Positions 29,103 through 39,958 of a stretch of 64,000 nt of DNA are shown one piece after another. A program made the translations under genes and the position numbers. The stretch spans positions 124,001 through 188,000 of the forward strand of contig JAFLEI010000002.1 in assembly GCA_017301975.1 (NCBI GenBank). Reading direction: 5' to 3'. Under the pieces are notes generated by a model. The model was given only the letters and a program-made list of their open reading frames with translations. It was not told where the DNA came from and did not search any database. Each line of letters opens with the position of its first letter. The first letter of the stretch is position 1. The stretch is from Verrucomicrobiota bacterium (GTDB lineage Bacteria; Verrucomicrobiota; Verrucomicrobiia; Verrucomicrobiales; Verrucomicrobiaceae).

Positions 29103-31619
29103 ATGAATTTCACACGCATCCCTCTCTCCCGGATCCTCGCTCTGCCTGTCTTGTTTTTTGTCTCAACGGTCTACGCCCAAAATGGGGACGCAATAGTGAA
29201 TGTGCCGCCCTCGCTGGTGCCGGCGGAGCTTGTTCCGGACACGCGGGCTTTGTCTGCGGATGAGGAATTGAAAACCTTCCAGGTGGCACCGGGCTACCGG
29301 GTGGAACTGGCAGCCAGTGAGCCGCTGGTCGGGGATCCGATCTTTGCGCAGTTTGGTCCGGATGGGCGGCTCTGGGTGGTGGAGATGCTCGGGTACATGC
29401 CGGACATTCAGGGCAATCGTGAGGATGAGCCGGTGGGCCGGATCGTGATTCTCAAGGACACCGATGGCGACGGGCGCTTCGATCAAAGCAAGGTCTTCCT
29501 CGATCAACTCATCATGCCCCGCACGGTCCTGCCGATTGGCGAAGGCGCGCTGGTGGGCGCACCGCCGATGCTGTGGTATTGCCCGGACAAGAATGGCGAT
29601 GACAAGGCGGATGAGAAGATCGTGGTGGCGAAGGATGCCGGCGCACAAACCATCCCTGGCCGCCCCGAACTGGCGAACCCGGAACATGGCGCGAACTCCC
29701 CGCTTTGGGCGCTGGACAACTGGATCTACTTTGCGGAATACGCGGCGCGTTTTCGCTGGCGTGGCGCGGGCGCTTTCGAACGCAGCCTCTCATCCATGCG
29801 CGGCCAATATGGGCTCAGTCAGGATGACTTTGGCCGTCTCTTTTACAACTTTAACTCCGGCCACTTGCAGGGCGACATGTGGCCCTCCCATTACCGTCTG
29901 CGCAATCCGCACTATGAGAAGTCAGGAGGCCGCATCAGCCCGCCGGTGAACCAGGCCGTGTGGCCCATCCGTGTGACCCCCGGCACGAACCGCGCCTACA
30001 TTCCTGAGAACATGGCGGGTCACAAACTGAAAAACTTTACCGCCGCGTGCTCACCCTGGATTTACCGAGGCGATCTCTTCCCGACGGATGCTCTTGGCAA
30101 TGCCTTCGCCTGCGAGCCGGCTCTGCATCTCGTGAAGCGAGACATTGTCACCCTCGAAAAAGGCAGGCTCGTGGCGCGTGAAGCCTACAATCAGCGTGAG
30201 TTTCTCGCGTCCACGGATGAGCGCTTCCGTCCTGTAAGCATGACCACGGGACCCGATGGAGCGCTTTACGTCGTCGATTTTTACCGGGGCATCATCCAGC
30301 ACCGCATCTCACTCAGTCCCTATCTGGAAAAGTACATCCAGGAGCACGATCTTGTGAATCCACGCGGCCTGGGACGGATCTGGCGCATTGTTCCTGAAAA
30401 TGCCAGGACACGTCCTGCACCCAATCTGGCGAAGCTTGGCAATGCAGAGCTCGTCCCCATCCTCGCTCACACCAATTCCTGGCACCGGGAAACCGCCCAG
30501 CGCCTGCTTGTTGAGCGTGCGGATGCAGGGGTTGTCCCCGCACTGGAAGCTCTCACGCGCAGCGATGTCGCGCTCGGCCGCCTGCATGCCTTGTGGACGC
30601 TCGATGGCATGGGCAAGAGCACCTGGCCGGTGATCGAGGCAGCGCTCGCTGACGTCGATGCCCGCGTGCGCAACAGTGCCGTGCGCATCGCTGAAGTTTT
30701 CCTGGCCGGGGAAAGGCGCGCCGCTGTGGTGACCAGGCTCATCGCCCTCTCCGCCACCGAACCGGATTCGCAGGTGCAGACTCAAATCGCGCTGACGCTT
30801 GGCGAGTGCCAAGATCCGGCGGCCGATCTGGCCATGGCTGCGATGGCCAGCCGCGTGCCCGATCACCCCTATCTGGCCGAAGCCATCCTCAGCGGGGTCA
30901 AAGGCCGCGAGCTGGAACTGCTGGAGCATTGCCTTGCCACTGGAAGCGGCAAGACTCTGATCCCAAGCCTGGCGGGCTGTGTGGCCAGCGAACGCAATCC
31001 AGCCCGTGTCTCACGGTTCCTGGCACTCGCGGAAAAGGCCGGTGGGACGCCTCGGAAAACGCTGCTCGCTGGCTTCACCGCCAATTCGGCGGACTTCACA
31101 CGCCGGAAGGTGAAGCTCGAAGCCAAACCTGCTTTTCTCGACACGCCCGGCACTGAAAAGGTGGCGGACATGCTGACCTGGCCGGGCAAGCCTGCGCCTG
31201 CAGGGTTCAAACCGCCGCGCCCGCTTACCGCTGATGAGCAGAGCCGTTTTGAGATGGGCAAGGCGCTGTACTCCGGCATCTGCGCTGGCTGCCATCAGCC
31301 AAGTGGGTCAGGCCTCGATGGCATCGCCCCACCGCTGATTGATTCCGAATGGGTCAATGGCTCGCCCGAGCGGCTCAGTCGCATTGTCCTCCACGGCGTG
31401 CGCGGCTACATCACGGTCAAAAAGAGGCGTTACCAGCTCGACATGCCTCCGCTGGGCGCTTTGGGCGATGAACCTCTGGCGGCCATTCTCACTTATCTCC
31501 GGCGTGAGTGGGAGCATGGTGCGGAGCCCGTCTCATCGGACTTTCTCAAAGCGGTCCGCGAAAAGGAAGCGCGACGCACCGATTCGTGGACGGAACAGGA
31601 ACTGCTCAAGATTCCGTGA
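29103..31619 (+). CDS. PVC-type membrane-bound dehydrogenase with HEAT repeats and cytochrome c
   Basis: An 838-residue exported protein (signal MNFTRIPLSRILALPVLFF to YAQ). Residues about 60-420 are a beta-propeller of the PVC membrane-bound dehydrogenase type (FGPDGRLWVVEMLGYMPD, LKDTDGDGRFDQSKVF, TTGPDGALYVVDFYRGII); about 430-690 are HEAT-like helical repeats (RLHALWTLDGMGKS, DVDARVRNSAVRIAEV); the C terminus is a cytochrome c with haem site CAGCH at 727-731. It likely oxidises a sugar or alcohol and passes electrons to the haem. The family is characteristic of Planctomycetes and Verrucomicrobia. An in-frame start at 29040 lacks a signal and is set aside. It converges on the epimerase gene across a shared terminator. 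Confidence 0.88.
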   Translation: MNFTRIPLSRILALPVLFFVSTVYAQNGDAIVNVPPSLVPAELVPDTRALSADEELKTFQVAPGYRVELAASEPLVGDPIFAQFGPDGRLWVVEMLGYMPDIQGNREDEPVGRIVILKDTDGDGRFDQSKVFLDQLIMPRTVLPIGEGALVGAPPMLWYCPDKNGDDKADEKIVVAKDAGAQTIPGRPELANPEHGANSPLWALDNWIYFAEYAARFRWRGAGAFERSLSSMRGQYGLSQDDFGRLFYNFNSGHLQGDMWPSHYRLRNPHYEKSGGRISPPVNQAVWPIRVTPGTNRAYIPENMAGHKLKNFTAACSPWIYRGDLFPTDALGNAFACEPALHLVKRDIVTLEKGRLVAREAYNQREFLASTDERFRPVSMTTGPDGALYVVDFYRGIIQHRISLSPYLEKYIQEHDLVNPRGLGRIWRIVPENARTRPAPNLAKLGNAELVPILAHTNSWHRETAQRLLVERADAGVVPALEALTRSDVALGRLHALWTLDGMGKSTWPVIEAALADVDARVRNSAVRIAEVFLAGERRAAVVTRLIALSATEPDSQVQTQIALTLGECQDPAADLAMAAMASRVPDHPYLAEAILSGVKGRELELLEHCLATGSGKTLIPSLAGCVASERNPARVSRFLALAEKAGGTPRKTLLAGFTANSADFTRRKVKLEAKPAFLDTPGTEKVADMLTWPGKPAPAGFKPPRPLTADEQSRFEMGKALYSGICAGCHQPSGSGLDGIAPPLIDSEWVNGSPERLSRIVLHGVRGYITVKKRRYQLDMPPLGALGDEPLAAILTYLRREWEHGAEPVSSDFLKAVREKEARRTDSWTEQELLKIP

Positions 31620-31666
31620 CCGAGCGTCTCGCCGCCCTGCACCTTTCGGCGTTCTCCAAAACAACA

Positions 31667-31699
31667 GGCCTCGGAGCCGCATCAAGCAGCTCCGAGGCC
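31667..31699. terminator. Bidirectional terminator between convergent genes
   Basis: A perfect 11-bp inverted repeat (31667-31677 with 31689-31699) with an 11-base loop, between the stops of the PVC dehydrogenase gene and the epimerase gene. The minus-strand side is followed by a T-rich stretch; the plus side is not, so termination is probably strongest for the epimerase transcript. Confidence 0.65.
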
Positions 31700-31727
31700 G
31701 TGACTTGCTGAAAGGAGCAAGGCTCGC

Positions 31728-32606
31728 TCAGGCCAGCGCTTCCTTGCAATACTGCACGCACTTCTTCACCTCGGCGATGGCATCAGAGCCCTCAGGGATT
31801 TTGTATTCCAGCTCAATCTCGGCCGGGAAGGTCCACCTTTCCTTTTTCATGAGCTGCAGCACTTCTTTGATCGGTGTCTGGCCCTGGCCCCAGGAGACAT
31901 TGCCGCCGTCGGCGGTGCGGTCCTTGAGGTGCAAATTCGTGATACGGTCGTGGTACTTCTCCAGCACGGGGATGGGGGACTTGCCTTTGGTGCCGGCAAC
32001 GTAGTGGCCGATGTCCACGTTCAGCCCGATGTACTGGCCGAGTTCCAGGATGGAGTCGAACTTGTCCATCTCCGGCAGGTTGTTGGTGTGGTTGTGAAAT
32101 CCGACCCAGATCTTGTGCTTGTCCGCAAACGGGGCGACGCGCGCGGCAAGGATGGCATTGCGCTCGGTGGTCACGGCGGTGCAGCCCAGCGCCTTGGCCA
32201 CGAGGAAGTTGAACTCGATTTCCTCATCCGACTGGCCGAAACCCATCTTGTGGATGTGGATGTTTACGCCTGCATCGTTGTACATTTTCCGCATTTCAGC
32301 GCACTTGGCGAGTTCCTGCTCACGCTCGGCGTCGGTGATCTGGCCACCTTTGAGACCTGCGTAAAGCTGGGTCGGTCCGCCCATGAGCTCGGTCTCGCTC
32401 AGGCCGTCATCAAGCAGTGCCTTGAGCGTCTCCTCGGCCGTCTTGGCCATGCTGCGGTAGCTGTAGGTGATGCAGCCGATGCGCACGCCATTGAAGACGG
32501 AATTGGGTTTGTCAGCGGCAAAACCAAAACGTGGAAGCGTGAGACCGGTGGCGGCGGCGACTGCGGTGCCAAGGAAGGAGCGGCGGGAAACAGAGTGTGA
32601 TTTCAT
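31728..32606 (-). CDS. Tat-exported sugar phosphate isomerase/epimerase-like TIM barrel
   Basis: A 292-residue xylose-isomerase-like TIM-barrel protein with a twin-arginine signal (SRRSFLGTAVAAATGLTLP). Barrel blocks: GCITYSYRSMAKTAEETLKA, GFHNHTNNLPEMDKF, GLNVDIGHYVAG, NLHLKDRTADGG and the closing FPAEIELEYK, giving the usual Glu, Asp and His metal positions. Substrate is unknown; in this phylum such genes sit with oxidoreductases acting on sugars, and here the neighbour is a PVC dehydrogenase. A decayed copy of part of the gene lies 2.8 kb away at 28931. A 7-bp inverted repeat sits 19-35 bases before the start. Confidence 0.85.
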   Translation of the reverse strand: MKSHSVSRRSFLGTAVAAATGLTLPRFGFAADKPNSVFNGVRIGCITYSYRSMAKTAEETLKALLDDGLSETELMGGPTQLYAGLKGGQITDAEREQELAKCAEMRKMYNDAGVNIHIHKMGFGQSDEEIEFNFLVAKALGCTAVTTERNAILAARVAPFADKHKIWVGFHNHTNNLPEMDKFDSILELGQYIGLNVDIGHYVAGTKGKSPIPVLEKYHDRITNLHLKDRTADGGNVSWGQGQTPIKEVLQLMKKERWTFPAEIELEYKIPEGSDAIAEVKKCVQYCKEALA

Positions 32607-32624
32607 GGTTGGAAACAAGGTGCG

Positions 32625-32641
32625 ATTTAGCGGTGCTAAAT
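32625..32641. promoter_or_regulatory. Inverted repeat upstream of the epimerase gene
   Basis: ATTTAGC-GGT-GCTAAAT, a perfect 7-bp dyad 19 bases before the minus-strand start at 32606. It may be a repressor operator or 5' leader hairpin. The rest of the 351-base gap to 32957 shows no gene. Confidence 0.35.
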
Positions 32642-32940
32642 TTCTGCCATGTGTTTGGCACATTCCGCAAATGAAGTCACGCCAAACTGTGAAGGGCGCG
32701 TGGAGGAACCCCTCACGCTCTGGGGCTCATTGCGGCTGTTTCGTCGCTATCACAGAGAAAGCCTGGCCTGAGGCAGGGGTGAATTCATGCATAAAGACAT
32801 GGTGAAGATGATGTGGGCAAATCTTCAATTTTAGCGGCATTTCGCCCTGCGTGTGACGGTTTCGTCATAAAACTCGAGCGTCTCTTCATGTGTCAGGCAT
32901 GAAGGCGTTGCAGAAGGCTCAGTTTGGGTCAACGTCCCGT

Positions 32941-32955
32941 CCCCCCCAAAAAAAA
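32941..32955. repeat. C7A8 homopolymer tract just before a start codon
   Basis: Seven C followed by eight A end two bases before ATG 32958, in the place where a ribosome site should be. Such tracts are prone to length change by replication slippage. Confidence 0.6.
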
Positions 32956-32957
32956 GA

Positions 32958-35900
32958 ATGTTTCGCCTACATCAGGGCCCCCTTCGGGTCCTTGCAGCTT
33001 TTGCCTGCGCCATCATGTGTGGAGCGTCTGCTCCGGTTCATGCCGCCACCCTGTTGTGGGTGGGGGACGTGGATGCTGCCTGGAATACCAATGCAGCCGG
33101 CAATACGAACTGGTCCACGGACGGTCTGCCGGCCGCCAGTGGTGATACGCTGACCTTTGCCAGTGCTGGTACAAGCGGGACGTCCCTGAGCAACGACATT
33201 GTCGGGCTGTCGATCGCAGGCCTGACATTCAACGCGGGCGCGGATGCGTTTACGCTCTCGGGCAATGAGCTCACTTTGAGCGGCAGCCTCACGAACAATT
33301 CAGCCAGCCTGGAGGCTCTGGGCATGGGAATTTCCCTGGGGGCGACGAGCTCCATCAATGCCACCGGCGGTGCGCTCACCTTCAATTCGGCCATCACCAG
33401 CGCAGCGAGTGATCTTTCCATTACAGGTTCAGGGGTGATCACCTTCAGCGGACTGAGCTTTGCCTCCACCGCGAACAAGATCACGTCCACGGGAGCGGAT
33501 GTGCGTTTTGCGGGGGGCAGCACCATCGCCGCCGATGTGCTGATCAGCAGCGGCACGATGAAGCTGCAATCCGGCACCCAGATCTTCAACAACGGCCTGA
33601 AGGTGGACGGCGCGAGCAGCGTGCTCAATTTCACAGGAGCCAGCGTCACGGTGAATGGCATTGGAGGCGGAAGTTCGGGTGAGCAGGACAGCCTGGAGAT
33701 CATCAATGGCGGCACGCTTAATATCAGTGCGGGCACGGTGGACCTGACGCCGAGCCGGTTCTGGATGCAGACGGGCACGCTCAATATCACCGGCGGCTCC
33801 ACGAGCATGAGCAATACGCTCATCGCGCAAAGCACGAGCGCGATCGCCCGCATCAATGTCTCTGGGGGATCTTTGACGCTGACGGCGGGCAATCGTTTTG
33901 CCAACAACGGCACGGCCATTTTAACCGTCAGCGGAACCGGGGCGGTCACCTGGGGGGCGGGTGGCACCGGCTTGTCAGAAAACGGCACGGGCAGCATCAT
34001 CATGAACGGCGGCACGCTGAACATGACCAGCTCCGGCACCACCTATCTGTATCTGAACGGCGGCAATGGCGTGAACTTCAACACGGCGGTGACCAGCAGC
34101 ATTGCATTCAATGCCGGGGTTCTTTCCACCCGTGGCTTCGCCATGAATGCCGGGGTGAACTCGACCAATCGCCTGGCCGAACTCCTCTTCAATGGTGGCA
34201 CGCTGAAAGCCACGGACAACAACAGCGCCACCAACTTCATCCCCTTCTCGGTCAATCTCACCTCCAAGGTGCAGGCGGGCGGGGCGGTGATCGACACCAA
34301 CGCTTTCAACATCACCATCGCCGACAATCTGGAGCACGACAGCGCGCTGGGTGCCACGGCCGACGGCGGTCTGACGAAGAACGGCCTAGGCACTCTGACG
34401 CTCAGCGGAGCGAACACCTACACCGGTGCCACCACGATGAACGCTGGCACTTTAAACATCGCCAACAACACGGGTGGCACCGTGACTTACAGCGGTCTCA
34501 TTAGCGGGCTGGGAGGAACTTTGACGCTCAGTGGTGCGAATACGCTGAACTTCACCGGCGGCCTCTCCATGACCGATGTGGCGAGCACGCTTACGGTGAC
34601 GGGCAGTGACGTGAGGGTGAACAGCGATGGGGACTTTCAAGTGGCATCGGTTACGGTGAACAGCGGCGGGGTTCTGCGGTTTCAATCGGGAACGCAAACG
34701 TTTAAGAAAGGGCTGGTTGTCAGCGGTGCCGGGAGCATCCTGAGTTTTGAAGGCGCCACGGTTACCCACAGCGGCAGCGGAGATGGGAATGGAAACAACG
34801 GTCTGCTGCTTGACACCGGAGCCACCATGAATGTCTCCGCAGGCACCGTTGTTTTCACCAACACCAACCGCGCCTTCATCCAGACCAGCACCATCAATGT
34901 GACCGGTGGATCACTGACGATCAACAACGCGCTTTTTGCGCAGCAGACGAGTGCCGTCTCCAATGTGAATGTCTCCGCAGGCAGTCTCACTCTGGGCAGC
35001 AGCACTCGATTTGCCAACAACGGCACGGCGACGCTGACAGTTAGCGGGACAGGGGCGGTGACGTGGGCGAATGGCAGCTACGGTTTGTCTGAAAACGGCA
35101 CCGCGAATGTCGTGATGAACGGAGGCACGCTGAACATGACCAGCTCCGGCTCAAGCTACTTCTATCTCAATGGCGGCAACCAACCGGGGGGCAATCTGTC
35201 CAGTTTTGTGAGCACGATTTCCCTCAATGCTGGCATTCTCTCCACGCGCGGCTTCGCCATGAACACCGGGACGAATTCGACGAACCGCCTGGCCGAACTG
35301 CGATTCAATGGCGGCACGCTGAAGGCGACTGACAACAACGGTGCCAGCAATTTCATTCCTGACTCCGCCAATCTGACCTCCAAAGTGCAGGCCGGGGGTG
35401 CGGTCATCGATACGAATGGATTTAACATCACCATTGCCGAAGGCCTGGAGCACGACAGCGCGCTGGGTGCCACGGTGGATGGGGGCCTGACCAAGAACGG
35501 GGCTGGCACGCTGACCCTGACGGCGGCCAATACTTACACCGGCAAGACGACCGTGGCGGCAGGAACCCTGGCGCTCAGTGGTGCTGGCAGCGTGGCCACT
35601 AGTCCATGGATTGAGGTTCAGAGCGGTGCCACGCTCAATGTCACCGCTGTGACGGGTGGCACCCAGACGATGAGCAACCAAGTGCTCAGCGGCACCGGCA
35701 GCGTGACTGGCACGGTGGTTATCGGCGCAGGGTCGATCCTGAAGCCAGGTGGTTCCACGGACGGCTCGCTGAGCGTGATCGCCAGTGCGGGTGATGGCAT
35801 CGGGACGATGATCTTTGCCAACCTGACTCTGGCGACGGGTGCGAGCAGCGTCAGCCCGCGCGTGCTTCTCACCCTGGGTGGCACCACCAGTCATGCTGCC

Positions 35901-36278
35901 GATCCCACCCTCTCCTTGCAGGTTAGCGCCTTCAAGGATGCCACCTCAGGAGGACTGTATGATTCGATCAAGGTCACAGGCACGCTCGGGCTGAATGCTG
36001 GGAGCACGATCAAAGTGGAGCTGGCCTCCGGCTACCAGCCTGGTTGGGGCGATGTGTTCAACATCGTGGACTGGACCACCCTAAATTCCAATGCCGACGG
36101 CACCAGCGGAGCCTTCACAGGGGCGGATCTGGTCGTTCCCACGGGCTTGGGCAACGGGTGGTTTTTCGCCACCGATCAGTTCATGAGCAACGGCATCATT
36201 TACGTTGTGCCAGAGCCCTCTCGCATGCTGCTTCTGCTGACGGGTCTCCTGCTGCTAGCGCGACGCAGAAGGCGCTAA
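32958..36278 (+). CDS. PEP-CTERM beta-strand-repeat surface protein
   Basis: A 1106-residue exported protein, Gly/Thr/Ser/Asn-rich. A signal peptide (to about PVHAA) is followed by a parallel beta-helix-like body with passenger-associated repeats such as GGLTKNGLGTLTLSGANTYT and GGLTKNGAGTLTLTAANTYT. It ends in a PEP-CTERM sorting tail: VPEP, a hydrophobic helix (MLLLLTGLLLLA) and RRRRR, the substrate of an exosortase, so there is no outer-membrane barrel of its own. Residues about 181-491 and 551-862 are a duplicated pair. A second, larger relative is at 44987. Function is probably surface, matrix or adhesion; no enzyme motif is seen. Ribosome site is absent; a C7A8 tract lies there. Confidence 0.87.
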   Translation: MFRLHQGPLRVLAAFACAIMCGASAPVHAATLLWVGDVDAAWNTNAAGNTNWSTDGLPAASGDTLTFASAGTSGTSLSNDIVGLSIAGLTFNAGADAFTLSGNELTLSGSLTNNSASLEALGMGISLGATSSINATGGALTFNSAITSAASDLSITGSGVITFSGLSFASTANKITSTGADVRFAGGSTIAADVLISSGTMKLQSGTQIFNNGLKVDGASSVLNFTGASVTVNGIGGGSSGEQDSLEIINGGTLNISAGTVDLTPSRFWMQTGTLNITGGSTSMSNTLIAQSTSAIARINVSGGSLTLTAGNRFANNGTAILTVSGTGAVTWGAGGTGLSENGTGSIIMNGGTLNMTSSGTTYLYLNGGNGVNFNTAVTSSIAFNAGVLSTRGFAMNAGVNSTNRLAELLFNGGTLKATDNNSATNFIPFSVNLTSKVQAGGAVIDTNAFNITIADNLEHDSALGATADGGLTKNGLGTLTLSGANTYTGATTMNAGTLNIANNTGGTVTYSGLISGLGGTLTLSGANTLNFTGGLSMTDVASTLTVTGSDVRVNSDGDFQVASVTVNSGGVLRFQSGTQTFKKGLVVSGAGSILSFEGATVTHSGSGDGNGNNGLLLDTGATMNVSAGTVVFTNTNRAFIQTSTINVTGGSLTINNALFAQQTSAVSNVNVSAGSLTLGSSTRFANNGTATLTVSGTGAVTWANGSYGLSENGTANVVMNGGTLNMTSSGSSYFYLNGGNQPGGNLSSFVSTISLNAGILSTRGFAMNTGTNSTNRLAELRFNGGTLKATDNNGASNFIPDSANLTSKVQAGGAVIDTNGFNITIAEGLEHDSALGATVDGGLTKNGAGTLTLTAANTYTGKTTVAAGTLALSGAGSVATSPWIEVQSGATLNVTAVTGGTQTMSNQVLSGTGSVTGTVVIGAGSILKPGGSTDGSLSVIASAGDGIGTMIFANLTLATGASSVSPRVLLTLGGTTSHAADPTLSLQVSAFKDATSGGLYDSIKVTGTLGLNAGSTIKVELASGYQPGWGDVFNIVDWTTLNSNADGTSGAFTGADLVVPTGLGNGWFFATDQFMSNGIIYVVPEPSRMLLLLTGLLLLARRRRR
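33498..34432 (+). repeat. Internal duplication in PEP-CTERM protein, copy A
   Basis: About 935 bases coding residues 181-491, matching copy B at 34608-35544. Shared landmarks: LQSGTQIF/LRFQSGTQTF, RFANNGTA, TVSGTGAVTW, MNGGTLNMTSSG, LSTRGFAMN, FNGGTLKATDNN, LTSKVQAGGAVIDTN, LEHDSALGAT. Confidence 0.85.
34608..35544 (+). repeat. Internal duplication in PEP-CTERM protein, copy B
   Basis: Second unit of the pair, coding residues about 551-862. Divergence is spread across codons and the copies differ in small gaps, so the duplication is not recent. Confidence 0.85.
36204..36275 (+). other. PEP-CTERM sorting signal
   Basis: Codes the final 24 residues: VVPEPSR, a leucine-rich membrane helix, and a closing run of five Arg. 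This is the exosortase recognition layout. Confidence 0.9.
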
Positions 36279-36417
36279 TTCAGACGAATTGACGACTGCA
36301 TGGCTTTTTGGACCGATTGAGCGACTTCAGAACAATCTGGCTTGGAACCGAGTTGGATCTGCGGGGATGAGTCTGAGATGGGTGGTTTGCCTGAACTGCT
36401 CCATTGAAAATTCCTGA

Positions 36418-38748
<2,331 letters not shown>

Positions 38749-38807
38749 CCGCTTTTCTTCCTTCAGCTCGCGATTGATCGTTTGCGGCTCCGCGCTAACA
38801 AAGAGGG

Positions 38808-39902
38808 ATGCTCCTCACGCTTCCCAAATGGTTCGACCTGCACACACACTTCCGCCAAGGTCCCGCGATGCCTGCTTACGTGAAGGCGCACCGGGACATG
38901 GGCTGCGCGGGCGCGCTGGCCATGCCGAACACGCAGCCCCCGGTGTCGCGAATTTCTGGGGCGGCGCAAAGCGACGGGTGGTCGATTGAGAGTTACTCCG
39001 CCGAACTGCGTGCCGCAGGGGCGGGGGACTTTGAGCAGCTGATCGTGCCGCTGTACCTGACACGGCAGACGACGGCGGCGATGATCCGCGAGGGGGCTGC
39101 ATCAGGCCTGCTGCGGGCCTGCAAATACTACCCGCCGCATGGCACCACGAATGCGGAGCATGGGATGCCGATGGATGACCTGATCGGCGGTGACGTTCTG
39201 CGAGCCATGGAGGAGCACGGCATCGTGTTCTGCATTCATGGCGAGCAGCACGCGCTGAGCGGGCCGGATTACATCGACGCGCAGCAGAATGCAGAGACGC
39301 GCTTTTACACGGAGCGCATGCCGCGCCTGCTGGCGGCGCATCCGAAGCTGCGCATTGTGTGCGAGCACATCACCACACGCACGGCGGCGGAATTTGTGGC
39401 GGCGGCGCCTGAGCATGTGGGGGCCACGATCACGCCGCAGCACCTGCTGTACACACTGGGGCATCTGATTCAGGGGTTGAAGTACCACCTTTACTGCCTG
39501 CCGATCGTGAAGTTCCAAGATGACCGTGCGGCCTTGCGGCAGGCGGTGACAAAAGCCGGGCAGAAGAAGTACTTTGCCGGGACGGACAGCGCGCCTCATA
39601 CCACGAAGGCGACGGCCTGCGGTTGTGCAGCGGGCTGCTTCACCGGAGGCTGCGCGCCGCAGCTATATGCCATGGCGTTTGAGGAGGCGGGTGCGGATCT
39701 CGGCTCGACGGAGGGGCAGGCACTGCTTGAGAATTTCCTCTGCTTGAACGGACCGGCGTTTTACGGATTTCCAGCTTCGGAAAAGAAGTTCCAGATGGAG
39801 AAGGCGGCGCAGCAGATGACTCTATTGGAGACGCCTGCGGGGCCGGTGACGCCGCTACCTGTGGGCATGGGGATGGAGCTGACGTGGCGGATGGTCGAGT
39901 GA
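38808..39902 (+). CDS. pyrC: Dihydroorotase
   Basis: A 364-residue type II dihydroorotase (PyrC) that closes carbamoyl aspartate to dihydroorotate in pyrimidine synthesis. The binuclear zinc site is complete: DLHTHFRQ at the start, carboxylated lysine in ACKYYPPHGTTN, CIHGE, CEHITT and the catalytic Asp in GTDSAPH. The stretch GCAAGCFTGGCAP is Cys-rich but usual for the family. Start ATG 38808 directly follows AAGAGGG, too close for a standard ribosome site, yet no other start gives a better N terminus. It lies 60 bases after katG and could be read from its transcript. Confidence 0.95.
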   Translation: MLLTLPKWFDLHTHFRQGPAMPAYVKAHRDMGCAGALAMPNTQPPVSRISGAAQSDGWSIESYSAELRAAGAGDFEQLIVPLYLTRQTTAAMIREGAASGLLRACKYYPPHGTTNAEHGMPMDDLIGGDVLRAMEEHGIVFCIHGEQHALSGPDYIDAQQNAETRFYTERMPRLLAAHPKLRIVCEHITTRTAAEFVAAAPEHVGATITPQHLLYTLGHLIQGLKYHLYCLPIVKFQDDRAALRQAVTKAGQKKYFAGTDSAPHTTKATACGCAAGCFTGGCAPQLYAMAFEEAGADLGSTEGQALLENFLCLNGPAFYGFPASEKKFQMEKAAQQMTLLETPAGPVTPLPVGMGMELTWRMVE

Positions 39903-39958
39903 GGCAAGCCCGTGCGGGCAGGCACGCAACGCTGAGGCCCGAAGGAAGCCGAGGTGGT

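Noticed and set aside
33038..34042. Val/Pro/Leu-rich 334-codon minus-strand frame in the PEP-CTERM gene, looking membrane-like
   Set aside because: Arises from reading Gly/Thr/Asn repeat codons backwards; similar false frames occur all along both repeat genes.
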